This document shows, piece after piece, positions 54,927 to 63,975 of a stretch of DNA of 64,000 nt. The DNA is taken from contig CAVZBF010000001.1 of the NCBI GenBank assembly GCA_963773465.1, positions 1,736,001-1,800,000 of the forward strand, given 5' to 3'. The notes beneath the pieces were generated by a model that was given only the letters and a program-made list of their open reading frames with translations, was not told the origin of the DNA and did no database searches. Origin of the DNA: VBAS01 sp963773465. Its GTDB lineage: Bacteria; Bacteroidota; Bacteroidia; Chitinophagales; Chitinophagaceae. Positions within the stretch are counted from its first letter, which is position 1. Every line of letters starts with the position of its first letter. Both the position numbers and the translations under genes were made by a program.

Positions 54927-55829
54927 TTAACCACGTTTTCTTTTTACAGTGGTTTTCTGTCCCTTTACTTTTCCCCCCGGGCCTTTTACTGTAGTCTTTT
55001 TCACAGTAGTTGTATTACCCCTCGGACCAGTTACGGATGTTTTTGTTTTAGTAACTCTGTAATTACCAACGGCCGCAGAATGTCGGCTGCGAACTATTGC
55101 CGATGATGTGCGATGCGGGTTATACACTGCACGTGCACGCATTACCCTATGTGTATGCACTACCGCAAATGAACGGTGATATCCGTAATGAAACGGATGC
55201 CAAACATGCCACCGCAAAGGATGCCATGGTTTCCACCAGGCAGGATGATAACGCCAGCGCCAGGGAGAGACCCATGGTTTGTAAAAAGGTCCATATACAA
55301 ACCGCACCGTTGTCCAGCCCCAAACATTTACTGCAATTGAAATATCATCCAAAAAAGCATCGTCATAGCTCGGGCCGCTGCCATTTCCTGTCTTTTCCTC
55401 CTTATTATCTCCATCGGGTTCTACTATTACTTCTTCACCATAAATATCTTCATCACCTACAATTTGAATTACTGCACTTTCATTACCGGTTTTTTCCAAT
55501 TCAATTACAGCAATATCCTGGCTTTCTTTTTCTGAAACTGCAACCTGTAAAACAAATGCATGTACTTCATTTTCGTTTTTATCGATTACACGTATATAAT
55601 CAATATCACCATCACCGTTAAGATCAAGATTATTTACATGATTGTTTTCAGTGTTAATTAGTTTTTCAAACTCTTCAATTGACGCTGATTGCTGAAACAT
55701 TTGTAATGCACCTTGTAAACTAAAATTGTCGCCGGGCAAACCGGTTGAGTCTTTACCTGATTGTGCTTGTGTTGTTATTGCAAAGCCTGCACACAAAAAA
55801 AAGCTGAGGAAATAGTTGGCGGAATTCAT
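54927..55829 (-). CDS. Exported protein with His/Trp-rich segment
   Basis: A 300-residue protein with a signal peptide (NYFLSFFLCAGFAITTQAQ). Residues about 70-80 have an EF-hand-like loop (DLNGDGDIDYIRV). About residues 180-220 are a striking His/Trp/Pro/Tyr-rich segment (YHPAWWKPWHPLRWHVWH), then a Thr/Lys/Gly-rich basic tail (VTGPRGNTTTVKKTTVKGPG). Function unknown; metal or polymer binding at the envelope is an inference. Confidence 0.7.
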   Translation of the reverse strand: MNSANYFLSFFLCAGFAITTQAQSGKDSTGLPGDNFSLQGALQMFQQSASIEEFEKLINTENNHVNNLDLNGDGDIDYIRVIDKNENEVHAFVLQVAVSEKESQDIAVIELEKTGNESAVIQIVGDEDIYGEEVIVEPDGDNKEEKTGNGSGPSYDDAFLDDISIAVNVWGWTTVRFVYGPFYKPWVSPWRWRYHPAWWKPWHPLRWHVWHPFHYGYHRSFAVVHTHRVMRARAVYNPHRTSSAIVRSRHSAAVGNYRVTKTKTSVTGPRGNTTTVKKTTVKGPGGKVKGQKTTVKRKRG

Positions 55830-55915
55830 ACAATAAAATTTAGTGTTGGACGAAATGCATCGATGCTGGTTTAATCAAATTCTAATTTATTCCAATTTAA
55901 AATCTCATCCTCCAC

Positions 55916-56050
55916 CTCCTTCTCTATTTGGAGAAGGAGCGGTTCTTAATTGCAAATCCAGGCTACTTATCCTACCACATCAACTTTAGTATATATCCAA
56001 ACAAATATAGAACTATTCAAATCTAAGTTCCCCTTTAAGGGAGAGGGGTG
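55916..56050. repeat. Short inverted repeats in an intergenic gap
   Basis: CTCCTTCTC/GAGAAGGAG (55916-55924, 55931-55939) and a CCCCTTTAAGGGAGAGGGG dyad near 56031. The 258-bp gap holds no evident gene. Confidence 0.55.
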
Positions 56051-56087
56051 ATTCCACCGCTGTTAGTTACGAAGAATTATGGTGCCT

Positions 56088-56777
56088 TTATTTTATCCTG
56101 TAAGTTATTATTAAACCAAGTGGGATCATGATGTTTGGTTCATCTTCATCTAACGTACCAAGACCGTCATCATGTCTTAGTTCTCTTACAAATGAACCGC
56201 CGTCGGGTATTCCTTTATAGTTGAAGTCAAAGAATGAGACACCCAGACCGGAATATATTTCAAGCTTCCAGTTTTCATTTTTTTTCTTTATCGGGCCGAT
56301 GAGTCCAACTTTAATAGCGCCCCCGGCTTCTTTTTTTATTTCGGTGTATTTCCGGATGGTGTAATATGCACAGTTTCCACCTATGCAATTTATTCCAAAC
56401 TCTGCGGTGGATCTTGTACGTGTGTAACCAAGTACAGCTTCGGGAGCAATGAAAATGTTTTCAAACCCAAAAAGAAAATTTCGAATATGATAACGAATAT
56501 CGGTTTTGAGGCGAACGCCAAGTGGGCTCCTTGCACCCATGCTGTTGCCAGCTGGCGTAATTGCATAAAAAATAAATTTTGGATCGATGGTAGCGGACCA
56601 TCTTTTATGCCACCTGTAATTTGCACCTATCATAATACCGGCATCGCTCTGCAAAAATGTAAATGGATTGTTGCGAAGCGTTATTGTTTTACCCGGATAA
56701 AAATTATTCTCTTCAAGCTGTGAAAAACAATCGCCAACTATTGAAAGAAAAAAAATGATACTGATCGTACGGATCAT
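56088..56777 (-). CDS. Putative outer-membrane beta-barrel protein
   Basis: A 229-residue protein with a signal peptide (RTISIIFFLSIVGDCFSQ). Alternating polar/hydrophobic strands (AGIMIGANYRWHKRWSATID, LKTDIRYHIRNFLFGFENIF, IYSGLGVSFFDFNYKG) end in an aromatic-poor strand IMIPLGLIITYRIK. This pattern fits an 8-strand barrel of the OmpA/PorT type. Next to two LVIVD lipoproteins on the same strand. Confidence 0.65.
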   Translation of the reverse strand: MIRTISIIFFLSIVGDCFSQLEENNFYPGKTITLRNNPFTFLQSDAGIMIGANYRWHKRWSATIDPKFIFYAITPAGNSMGARSPLGVRLKTDIRYHIRNFLFGFENIFIAPEAVLGYTRTRSTAEFGINCIGGNCAYYTIRKYTEIKKEAGGAIKVGLIGPIKKKNENWKLEIYSGLGVSFFDFNYKGIPDGGSFVRELRHDDGLGTLDEDEPNIMIPLGLIITYRIK

Positions 56778-56781
56778 AAGC

Positions 56782-57540
56782 TTAATTCAAAATTCTTGAT
56801 AGAAAAGCCGGTTGCATCGGGTTTGTGCCAATATCATAAAGTATAAAGCCATCATTTACCTGCGCTATCAAAACATTGCCATAAGGGATGACATCATAAA
56901 AAGCAGTACCGTTTACCTTGACTTCTGAAACCTCCAGAGGATTATAGGCATTTGTTACATTAAAAACTCTTAATCCATAATTTCCTTCGCAAACATACAA
57001 CGAGTTATTTTTTAATCCCAACCCATAAGGACCAGTTAGCCAATGAGTATTTACCAATTGCGGGGATGAAATATTTTTTATATTATAAACAACCAATGAA
57101 CTTTGCCCGCCACCGCAGCGACCGGTTGATCTCAATGTTGCGTACGCAACACTGTCTCTTGCTACAACAGGATCACAAGACATGCGAATATTATATTCTG
57201 CCCTTGCTAACCGCTCCGGTCTTGAAGGATCGGTTAATGAATAAATATACATCGAAGATGATGAGCCAATGAATAGCTTATCCTGGTAAGGAAAAATAGT
57301 TTCAATATTGATACCGATGTCTGTTTTGGATTTATAAACAGGTGAAGCATTCGATGATATTTCAAATGCTTTCAGTGATACATTATCTACTACGTATAAA
57401 TAATTACCTGCAATGGTAAATCTTGCGGTAGAGCCGCCGGCACCGGTTGAGGCACCCACATCTGCAGACATTTCTCCTTTAGAACAATTGAGAAGTGTTG
57501 ACAATGTAAAAATGGATATTATATAGTAAAGCGTTTTCAT
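56782..57540 (-). CDS. LVIVD-repeat lipoprotein
   Basis: About 252 residues from ATG 57540 (MKTLYYIISIFTLSTLLNC), whose ATG overlaps the stop of the upstream gene by 1 bp. It has beta-propeller-type repeats (NYLYVVDNVSLKAFEISSNA, KLFIGSSSSMYIYSLTDPSR, NSLYVCEGNYGLRVFNVTNA). LVIVD proteins are exported and poorly understood. The coupled arrangement implies joint function with the upstream paralogue. Confidence 0.75.
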   Translation of the reverse strand: MKTLYYIISIFTLSTLLNCSKGEMSADVGASTGAGGSTARFTIAGNYLYVVDNVSLKAFEISSNASPVYKSKTDIGINIETIFPYQDKLFIGSSSSMYIYSLTDPSRPERLARAEYNIRMSCDPVVARDSVAYATLRSTGRCGGGQSSLVVYNIKNISSPQLVNTHWLTGPYGLGLKNNSLYVCEGNYGLRVFNVTNAYNPLEVSEVKVNGTAFYDVIPYGNVLIAQVNDGFILYDIGTNPMQPAFLSRILN

Positions 57541-58094
57541 TATCTCCAGCATTTAGGTTTGTTAATGGTTTGTTTTTTCCAGGCAACGATAGCTCCCTTC
57601 TTGGAATCGGGGCATTCGAAATAAACCTTTTCAAATTGATTGGTTGAAGATTTTGGAGGATATTGACTGGCGAGATCGGGAAACACATTGGTTGTACGAC
57701 CCACTTCCCGGACGTTAGAAGGATTGTTGATATCAATTACCACCAGGTCGCTTAAATTATTTGTATAGATTAACCCGTTTTTTACAGCAAGCTCTTTGCA
57801 TAAAAACGATTTAATAAAACCAAGTTTCTGGGGGCTCGCCGGGTTGGCATAATTAATTATATGTATTCCTGAATCCAACTCCACCTGGAAGAGCAAGTTG
57901 CCAACTGTATAAATCTTGCCGCCATTAACTGTGTTCCTGGCGGGTTCAGCCGTGATTGCTTTTAGCGAGGCAACATCGGTGCTGTACACGGGCGAATACC
58001 CTTCAATGCTTTCCGGAACGGATGAGTACCGGTCAGGATCGCAGGCTGTAAATAACAGAAGGGGAATTAAAAAAGGCGTGAATTTTTTTATCAT
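57540..58094 (-). CDS. LVIVD-type lipoprotein, Cys-rich C-terminus
   Basis: A 184-residue lipoprotein (FLIPLLLFTAC) with two LVIVD-like repeats (GNLLFQVELDSGIHIINYAN, LIYTNNLSDLVVIDINNPSN) and a short C-terminal part with two Cys (FECPDSKKGAIVAWKKQTIN, KCWR). Overlaps the start of the next LVIVD gene. Shorter than its neighbour; full family role unknown. Transcribed away from dnaG. Confidence 0.72.
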   Translation of the reverse strand: MIKKFTPFLIPLLLFTACDPDRYSSVPESIEGYSPVYSTDVASLKAITAEPARNTVNGGKIYTVGNLLFQVELDSGIHIINYANPASPQKLGFIKSFLCKELAVKNGLIYTNNLSDLVVIDINNPSNVREVGRTTNVFPDLASQYPPKSSTNQFEKVYFECPDSKKGAIVAWKKQTINKPKCWR

Positions 58095-58195
58095 AAGCAG
58101 GTTTTTAACGGTTCAGGGACTGAAAAAATAAATTAAGGTTTAAAAGTGAAAATAAATAATTGAAATTAGACCTTACATTCCGAAATTAGCAACCC

Positions 58196-60241
58196 ATGAT
58201 CTCGCAAAATACGATACAACAAATACTCAGCCGCATAGATATTATTGATGTGATCGGTGGTTTTGTAAAGTTAAAAAAGCGTGGCACAAATTATCTGGGT
58301 CTTTGTCCTTTTCACAACGAAAGAACACCTTCTTTTACTGTCTCGCCGTCAAAAGAAATTTATAAATGTTTTGGTTGTGGAAAAAGTGGTAATACTATCA
58401 GCTTCCTGATGGAGCATGAGAAATACAGCTACGTCGATTCGCTCCGATGGCTGGCAAATAAATATGGAATTGAAATAGAGGAAACATTTGCTACGGATGA
58501 ACAGCGGCAGCACGTGCAGGTAGCGGATAGCCTTTACATCATCAATAATTTTGCACAACAATTTTTTACAAAAATACTTTTTGAAACTGAGGAAGGTCGT
58601 GATATTGGATTGAGCTATTTAAAAGAAAGAGGCTTCAGAGAAGAAATCATTAAAAAATTCCAGTTGGGGTATAATCCTGAAGCAAGGGATAGATTTACAA
58701 AAGCGGCAATTGCCGGTCAATTTAATACTGAGTTATTATTAAAAACAGGGCTTGTTGTTAATCGTAATGACCAGTTGATGGATAATTACCGTGGCCGTGT
58801 GATTTTTCCCGTACACAACCATAGTGGTAAGGTGTTGGGATTTGGGGCAAGAGTTTTGAAAACAAATGATAAGGCGCCGAAGTATATTAATACACCGGAG
58901 AATGAGATCTATGTAAAAAGTAAAATACTTTATGGCTCTTATTTTGCAAGGCAGGCGATTGATAAAGCCGATGAATGTTTACTTGTAGAAGGTTATACTG
59001 ATGTCATTTCATTACATCAATCGGGCATTGAAAATGTTGTTGCGTCCGGCGGAACTTCTTTAACCCTGGATCAGTTGAGGCTGATCAGAAAATACACGAA
59101 CAATCTTACTATTATTTATGATGGTGATGCTGCCGGAGTGAAAGCGGCGCTTCGGGGACTTGATCTTGCATTGGAAGAAGGATTGAATGTAAAGCTGGTT
59201 TTGATTCCCGATAAAGAGGATCCGGATAGTTATGTAAATAAAGTTGGCGCTTCCGCTTTTAATGAGTTTGTACGAAGTAACAGAAAGGATTTTATTCTTT
59301 TTCAGCTTGAAGTAGCACTGAAAGATGCCGGTAATGACACCACCAAAAAATCAGAAGTCGTAAACAGCATTGCAGAAACAATTTCGAAGATCAATAAAGC
59401 AGAAGATTTTACAAAACAGCAGGATTATATTCAGCAATGCTCTGAAATTTTAAAGATCGATGAGGCAGGTTTGCATGCATTGGTAAATAAATTTATCCGT
59501 AACAGAATAAGCACCCAGGAAAAAGTATTGCCTCCCGATAGATATCGGGATGAAGAAGCAAAACTGCAGGAAGAGAATGCACAAAAGGCCGCCGCTACAG
59601 ATTATGATGATTCCACTTTTAATCTTTTGTTTAAAGATGAATTGCAGGAAAAAGAATTTGCCAGGGTTTTACTTGAACATGGAAATAAGAAATGGAACGG
59701 AGGCACAATTGCTGATCATATGCTTAATGAAATTCTTGATGAAACGCTTTTTGACAATGCCCAGGTCTTACAACTTATCAACGAGTATAGAATGACGTTG
59801 GAAAAAGATCGGATAACACCCGATAAAAATCTCTTTGTTTATAGCAGCGATCCTGCCGTGAGTTCTTTTGTAGTTTCTTTACTGAATTTCCCTTATGAAG
59901 CAAGTGAACATTGGAAAAAAGAATTCAGCAGCTCAACCGGTTATCAGCAAAAGCTTTTTGATCAGAGCTATGAGAATTTTTTAAGATCAGTAAGTGTGGG
60001 CAATGAAGCTGAACTAATGACCTTTCTTAAAATGGATGAAGATAAAACGCATATTGAAGTGGAGTCGGCACTGAGTTATCTTAAGCTGAAGAAAATAAAA
60101 AGAATGCTGCTTGAAAACCAGGTTGATCTTGAAAAGAAACATACTCCCGAAGAATACCAGGATCTTGCACAAACTCATGAACACCTGAAGCAAATGGAAA
60201 GGGAAATCTCAGATAAATTAGGGGCAGTTATAATTAAATAG
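58196..60241 (+). CDS. dnaG: DNA primase
   Basis: Synthesises RNA primers at the replication fork. The 681 residues include an N-terminal CHC2 zinc ribbon (C37, H40, C58, C61), RNA polymerase basic motif region (FGARVLKTNDKAPKYINTPE), and TOPRIM acidic motifs VEGYTDVISLHQ and YDGDAAGVKAALRGLD. The C-terminal helicase-binding region is present. The linker at residues about 446-452 (PPDRYRDE) is encoded by a near-perfect TCCCGATAGATATCGGGA palindrome. Full length, no frameshift; convergent overlap with the CYTH gene by 8 bp. Confidence 0.97.
   Translation: MISQNTIQQILSRIDIIDVIGGFVKLKKRGTNYLGLCPFHNERTPSFTVSPSKEIYKCFGCGKSGNTISFLMEHEKYSYVDSLRWLANKYGIEIEETFATDEQRQHVQVADSLYIINNFAQQFFTKILFETEEGRDIGLSYLKERGFREEIIKKFQLGYNPEARDRFTKAAIAGQFNTELLLKTGLVVNRNDQLMDNYRGRVIFPVHNHSGKVLGFGARVLKTNDKAPKYINTPENEIYVKSKILYGSYFARQAIDKADECLLVEGYTDVISLHQSGIENVVASGGTSLTLDQLRLIRKYTNNLTIIYDGDAAGVKAALRGLDLALEEGLNVKLVLIPDKEDPDSYVNKVGASAFNEFVRSNRKDFILFQLEVALKDAGNDTTKKSEVVNSIAETISKINKAEDFTKQQDYIQQCSEILKIDEAGLHALVNKFIRNRISTQEKVLPPDRYRDEEAKLQEENAQKAAATDYDDSTFNLLFKDELQEKEFARVLLEHGNKKWNGGTIADHMLNEILDETLFDNAQVLQLINEYRMTLEKDRITPDKNLFVYSSDPAVSSFVVSLLNFPYEASEHWKKEFSSSTGYQQKLFDQSYENFLRSVSVGNEAELMTFLKMDEDKTHIEVESALSYLKLKKIKRMLLENQVDLEKKHTPEEYQDLAQTHEHLKQMEREISDKLGAVIIK
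59533..59550. repeat. TCCCGATAG-type palindrome inside dnaG
   Basis: TCCCGATAGATATCGGGA differs from the intergenic palindrome TCCCGATAGCTATCGGGA at one central base and lies in the linker between the TOPRIM and C-terminal parts of DnaG. Confidence 0.75.
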
Positions 60242-60763
60242 CGTTATTTACTTTCATCAACATATCACTATACGATTCAGCGATCAGATCTTCTTCTTTA
60301 ATTCCAAATTCTTTTAAATAAAAATTACACTGCTCCAGCAGCTCAGCTTGCGTTTTATCTGGTAAAATATCCCTCACCTCTATTTCGACAAAAGAGCCAA
60401 GATCCGGCAACTCATCAATATGAAACTTTACATTATCGATATAAAAGATCTCTCTCCTTTTTTTAACGACAACCTTTATGCCAAATAATTTTTCTAAAAT
60501 TCTTTCAGGCCTTTTGAATCTTCAACTGCTACGAGCTGAAAATGTGAGCTTTTCGGTCCTGTTTGATTATTCCTGTTATAAAAGATCAGCCTGTTGTTTT
60601 CAATATTGCCTTCTCTTAATTTTAATCTGCCACTGGATACATTGAAATAAGTATCCGTTTGTTCATCCAAACCATCAGAAGCCGTATTATTATTTACGAG
60701 ATAGGCCCTGATAAAAGTAGGATCAGTGCACCTGGCTTTTATTTCTACGTTGAGCTGAGGCAT
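60234..60763 (-). CDS. CYTH-domain protein, class IV adenylate cyclase-like (one frameshift)
   Basis: A protein of about 176 residues from ATG 60763 (MPQLNVEIKARCTDPTFIRA). The CYTH signature EIKAR is at the start, then DTYFNVSSGRLKLRE, and later IDELPDLGSFVEIEVRDI. One base is missing near 60509, and restoring it continues to ERILEKLFGIKVVVKKRREI. CYTH enzymes bind triphosphates: members include adenylate cyclase CyaB and thiamine triphosphatase. Exact substrate not visible. Confidence 0.8.
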
Positions 60764-60768
60764 AAAAA

Positions 60769-60797
60769 AAATAACCATGAAATTATCATGGTTATTT
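60769..60797 (-). terminator. Intrinsic terminator (minus strand)
   Basis: AAATAACCATGA, loop AATTA, TCATGGTTATTT; on the minus strand an 8-base T run follows. It ends the hypothetical gene at 60817-61254 and lies just before the CYTH start. Confidence 0.85.
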
Positions 60798-60816
60798 CTC
60801 TTAGCCAATAAAATTT

Positions 60817-61254
60817 TTAAGCTTCCATTGCAGCCATTTCTCTGCGGCTGATCCTTATCCTTTCAACCAACTCACCCTTGCAATAGCGGGTGGCACTCCA
60901 AACATGATCCAACGCTACCTGGTCAAGGCATTCGTAACCGGCAGTAGTCAGCTTTTGCCAACTGCATTCGCGGTTTAGATCAGTAACAATTTTGGAGCTG
61001 GTCTTGGGAGAAGCAACCCAGAATTTAGAATCACTCTTTAATGCAGGCAATACCTCTTGCAAAATGCTGTTAAGCTGATTTTCGTTCACGGCAAAAACCA
61101 ATGCAAAGTCGATCTTACGGCTCTTTAGAAGCGGCGTAACATTCTTTGCAAAGGACAGTTTGCTGAACTGCTTTTCAATTGAAGAAGGTAAACCTTGAAT
61201 CAGAAGATTCTTTTCGTCTGCAAGCTGAAGCTTTTCGAGAAGCGTTTGAGACAT
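60817..61254 (-). CDS. Conserved hypothetical protein
   Basis: A 145-residue alpha/beta protein (LLIQGLPSSIEKQFSKLSFA, IDFALVFAVNENQLNSILQE, VASPKTSSKIVTDLNRECSW, VALDHVWSATRYCKGELVER). The order of segments resembles the DUF3052-like cytosolic family, but I am not sure. No signal or catalytic motif. Followed by a terminator. Confidence 0.7.
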   Translation of the reverse strand: MSQTLLEKLQLADEKNLLIQGLPSSIEKQFSKLSFAKNVTPLLKSRKIDFALVFAVNENQLNSILQEVLPALKSDSKFWVASPKTSSKIVTDLNRECSWQKLTTAGYECLDQVALDHVWSATRYCKGELVERIRISRREMAAMEA

Positions 61255-61378
61255 ACCTTAAATTGGTGTTTTTTGGGTTTCCGAAACCGCCCGGTTCGAA
61301 GACCGGCTTCAGTATACACAAATTAGCGGGGCACAAATGTACGACATATACCTTTAGGATAAGCCGAATTTAAAAGAA

Positions 61379-61410
61379 ATTCCGGCTAATCCTTTCGAAA
61401 TAGCCGGAAT
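61379..61410 (-). terminator. Terminator of the M48 protease gene
   Basis: ATTCCGGCTA (61379-61388) pairs with TAGCCGGAAT (61401-61410); on the minus strand a T-rich tail (TTCTTTTAAATT) follows. Confidence 0.65.
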
Positions 61411-61446
61411 CTGAATTTTAATCAAGTTTTTTAACTACTTGAGAAA

Positions 61447-62262
61447 TTAATTTTTAGCCATTGGCTTATAATACTTCATTGCTTCAGGCATATATTGCTG
61501 CAACTGATCGATTCTTCTGCCTTCACTTGGGTGTGTACTTAAGAATTCCGGCGGACTTTGTCCGTTTGAAGCTCTTTCCATACGTTCCCATAAAGGAATT
61601 GCTTCTTGTGGATTATATCCTGCAATTGCAGTAAATATCAAACCGTACCTGTCTGCCTGCAGTTCTTGTTTGCGGGAAAATGGAAGCATTACTCCTAATG
61701 TTGTGCCGGCGCCATATGCCGTTAAAAACAAATTTTGGGTCTCTGCTGGTTTATTGGCAACCGCTACTGAAAGCGCTACGCCACCCAATTGTTGCAAAAG
61801 GCCCTGGCTCATTCTCTCATTGCCATGTTTAAGCAAGGCATGCGATACTTCGTGGCCAACAACTACTGCGAGTGCTGCTTCATTTTGGGAAATAGGAAGT
61901 AAGCCGGTATAAACTACAATTTTACCCCCCGGCATGCACCACGCATTTACAGCCTTATCATCTACTAAATTATATTCCCAGCTAAAACCGGATAGTTCAT
62001 TACTCATCCCGTTTTGCTGGTAATAGGTTTCAACAGCCCTGGTAATGCGCTGTCCTACTCTTCTTACCATTTCTGCATCCCGGTTATTTGCTGAGCTAAC
62101 CACTCTGCTTGAAGATAAAAATTGCTGGTATTGCTGTGTTCCCATCGCCTGAAGTTCAGACTCGGGCAATAATGTAAGTTGTGATTTCTTCGATAACGGA
62201 TTTTGGCTACATGCAACCGCAAATGATGCGGCGATAAGTAGCGATGTTAAAAACCTGGTCAT
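61447..62262 (-). CDS. M48-family zinc metalloprotease lipoprotein
   Basis: A 271-residue lipoprotein from ATG 62262 (TRFLTSLLIAASFAVAC), preferred to an ATG 54 bp upstream. The HExxH zinc motif HEVSH is at residues 137-141 and the third ligand region KQELQADRYGLIFTAIAGYN follows; AWCMPGGKIVVYTGLLP precedes. It resembles periplasmic BepA/LoiP-type proteases that monitor outer-membrane proteins. Near the membrane lipid gene plsY on the same strand. Confidence 0.9.
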   Translation of the reverse strand: MTRFLTSLLIAASFAVACSQNPLSKKSQLTLLPESELQAMGTQQYQQFLSSSRVVSSANNRDAEMVRRVGQRITRAVETYYQQNGMSNELSGFSWEYNLVDDKAVNAWCMPGGKIVVYTGLLPISQNEAALAVVVGHEVSHALLKHGNERMSQGLLQQLGGVALSVAVANKPAETQNLFLTAYGAGTTLGVMLPFSRKQELQADRYGLIFTAIAGYNPQEAIPLWERMERASNGQSPPEFLSTHPSEGRRIDQLQQYMPEAMKYYKPMAKN

Positions 62263-62338
62263 GGTAATTTTTTTTAATAATAATTCAATGATTATACCAA
62301 AGTAGTTCAGTGGCATAACCCAAAAGCAAAATTAATGT

Positions 62339-63010
62339 TTAAAGCTTATTTCTATGGGAGTCAATACGGCGACGTTGCCTGCGCCGATCACGATGTTTAA
62401 GGATGGGAACTTTACTTTCATTTCCCTGTAGTAACCTTCCAATATTTTTTTGGTGCGTGATAAGAACCATTAAAGCAACAGCTATGGCAAAAATTCGATA
62501 GAGGACTTCGTTCTCATTAAAAATAACAAGGATAAAAATTGGAAATGCAATGCTGGCAAGTATTGAGCTTAAAGAAACAAATCTTGTTAAATACAACACT
62601 AATAAAAATACTCCTACGCAGCAAACGGCAACAATTGGCTGAATGCCGAGCACCATTCCAAAAACAGTTGCAACACCTTTACCACCTCTGAACTCTGCCC
62701 AAATGGGAAATATATGACCCACAACGGCAGCTAATCCAAGACCGATCTGCAGATTGATCATCTGTGTTTCATGATCGAGATAGTAAGGAAGAAGATAAAC
62801 AAGTTTAACAGCAATAATACCTTTCAGCATATCAGCAATCATTACAAATGAGCCCCAGTTAGGCCCGAGTGTTCTGAATGTATTTGTAGCACCGGCATTA
62901 CCACTGCCATAATCACGGATATCAATACCAAAAAAGTATTTGCTGACCCAAACGGAAGAGGGAATGCTACCAATCAAATATGCGAGAACGATCAAAAGAA
63001 ATTCGTTCAT
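62339..63010 (-). CDS. plsY: Acyl-phosphate:glycerol-3-phosphate acyltransferase
   Basis: First acylation of glycerol 3-phosphate in phospholipid synthesis, using acyl phosphate. The 223 residues have five or so membrane helices and the three PlsY motifs: GSIPSSVWVSKYFFG with the YGSGNAGATNTFR region, GHIFPIWAEFRGGKGVATVF and a late HQKNIGRLLQGNE. A basic C-terminal tail (KHRDRRRQRRRIDSHRNKL) is longer than usual. Confidence 0.95.
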   Translation of the reverse strand: MNEFLLIVLAYLIGSIPSSVWVSKYFFGIDIRDYGSGNAGATNTFRTLGPNWGSFVMIADMLKGIIAVKLVYLLPYYLDHETQMINLQIGLGLAAVVGHIFPIWAEFRGGKGVATVFGMVLGIQPIVAVCCVGVFLLVLYLTRFVSLSSILASIAFPIFILVIFNENEVLYRIFAIAVALMVLITHQKNIGRLLQGNESKVPILKHRDRRRQRRRIDSHRNKL

Positions 63011-63091
63011 GAGCCTTTGTTAAAGTTGGACTACAAATATAGGACAAACAACACAGAGTTAATAGTAATTTAATACACAGTTAAGGTACAT

Positions 63092-63905
63092 TTATGACTG
63101 AAACTTAAGGCAAATCCAATTGTTTCTATCGAGTTCTTTTTTTAATGTAAAACCTGATCTTTTTGCTGCAGTGAATATTTCTTCTTTATCGCTCGTTAGT
63201 AAACCACTTAGAAGAATTACGCCATTCGGCTTAAGTAATTGCCCGAGGTTCTCAAAATTTTCAAGGATCACATTTTTATTAATGTTTGCAAGAATTATAT
63301 CAAACTTAATTTCTGATGAAGCATCGGATGCTTTTCTTAAAACTATTTTTTTACAATTATTTTTTTTAAAATTTTCTTCTGCATTAGCAATGCTCCAGTC
63401 ATCATTATCAATTGCATGAATTTTTTTGGCGCCTGATTTTTCAGCAAGTATAGCAAGTATGCCAGTACCTGTTCCAAAATCAAGAACTGTCTTTCCATTA
63501 AAATCTATTTCCTTCATTAATTCGATCATCATGTAAGTTGTTGCATGATGCCCGGTGCCAAAGCTCATTTTCGGAGTAATAATAATTTCAAACTTTGTAT
63601 TTGTAACCGGCTTGTGAAAATCCGCACGTACAGCTACATAATCATCAACGATCACAGGTTCGAAATTGGATTCCCATACTTGGTTCCAGTTTGTTTCTGC
63701 AATTCTTTCTAATGTATATGCCGTCTGGTATTTGAAAGAGATCTCATTAAGCAAGGTTGTGTCAAAATTATTTTTGCTGATAAATGCATCAAGACTATTA
63801 TCTTTTTCTTCAAACCCTTCAAAGCCGGCATCAGCAAGCTGAGCGATCAATATTTCTTTTTGCTCTGGTTGCAGATCATGTAAATGTGATCTTTATATAA
63901 TCCAT
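63092..63905 (-). CDS. prmA: Ribosomal protein L11 methyltransferase (one frameshift)
   Basis: Methylates ribosomal protein L11. The restored protein of about 270 residues starts at ATG 63905 (MDYIKITFTDLQPEQKEIL). The SAM motifs are clear: FGTGHHATTYMMIELM, VLDFGTGTGILAILAEKSGA, IDNDDWSIANAEENFKKNN and ILANINKNVILENF. The frame breaks at 63878, where dropping one base joins KITFT to DLQPEQKE. Confidence 0.92.
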
Positions 63906-63913
63906 TTCGATAC

Positions 63914-63952
63914 AAAATTAAAAATCCCGTCACGCCCTGGGCGAGACGGGAT
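63914..63952 (-). terminator. Strong intrinsic terminator (minus strand)
   Basis: Stem ATCCCGTC-A-CGCC (63924-63936) pairs with GGCG-A-GACGGGAT (63940-63952), with a single mismatch. A-rich DNA to its left gives a T run on the minus strand. It ends the gene entering at the right edge. Confidence 0.85.
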
Positions 63953-63975
63953 AAGTTTATTTAATAACAGATCAA

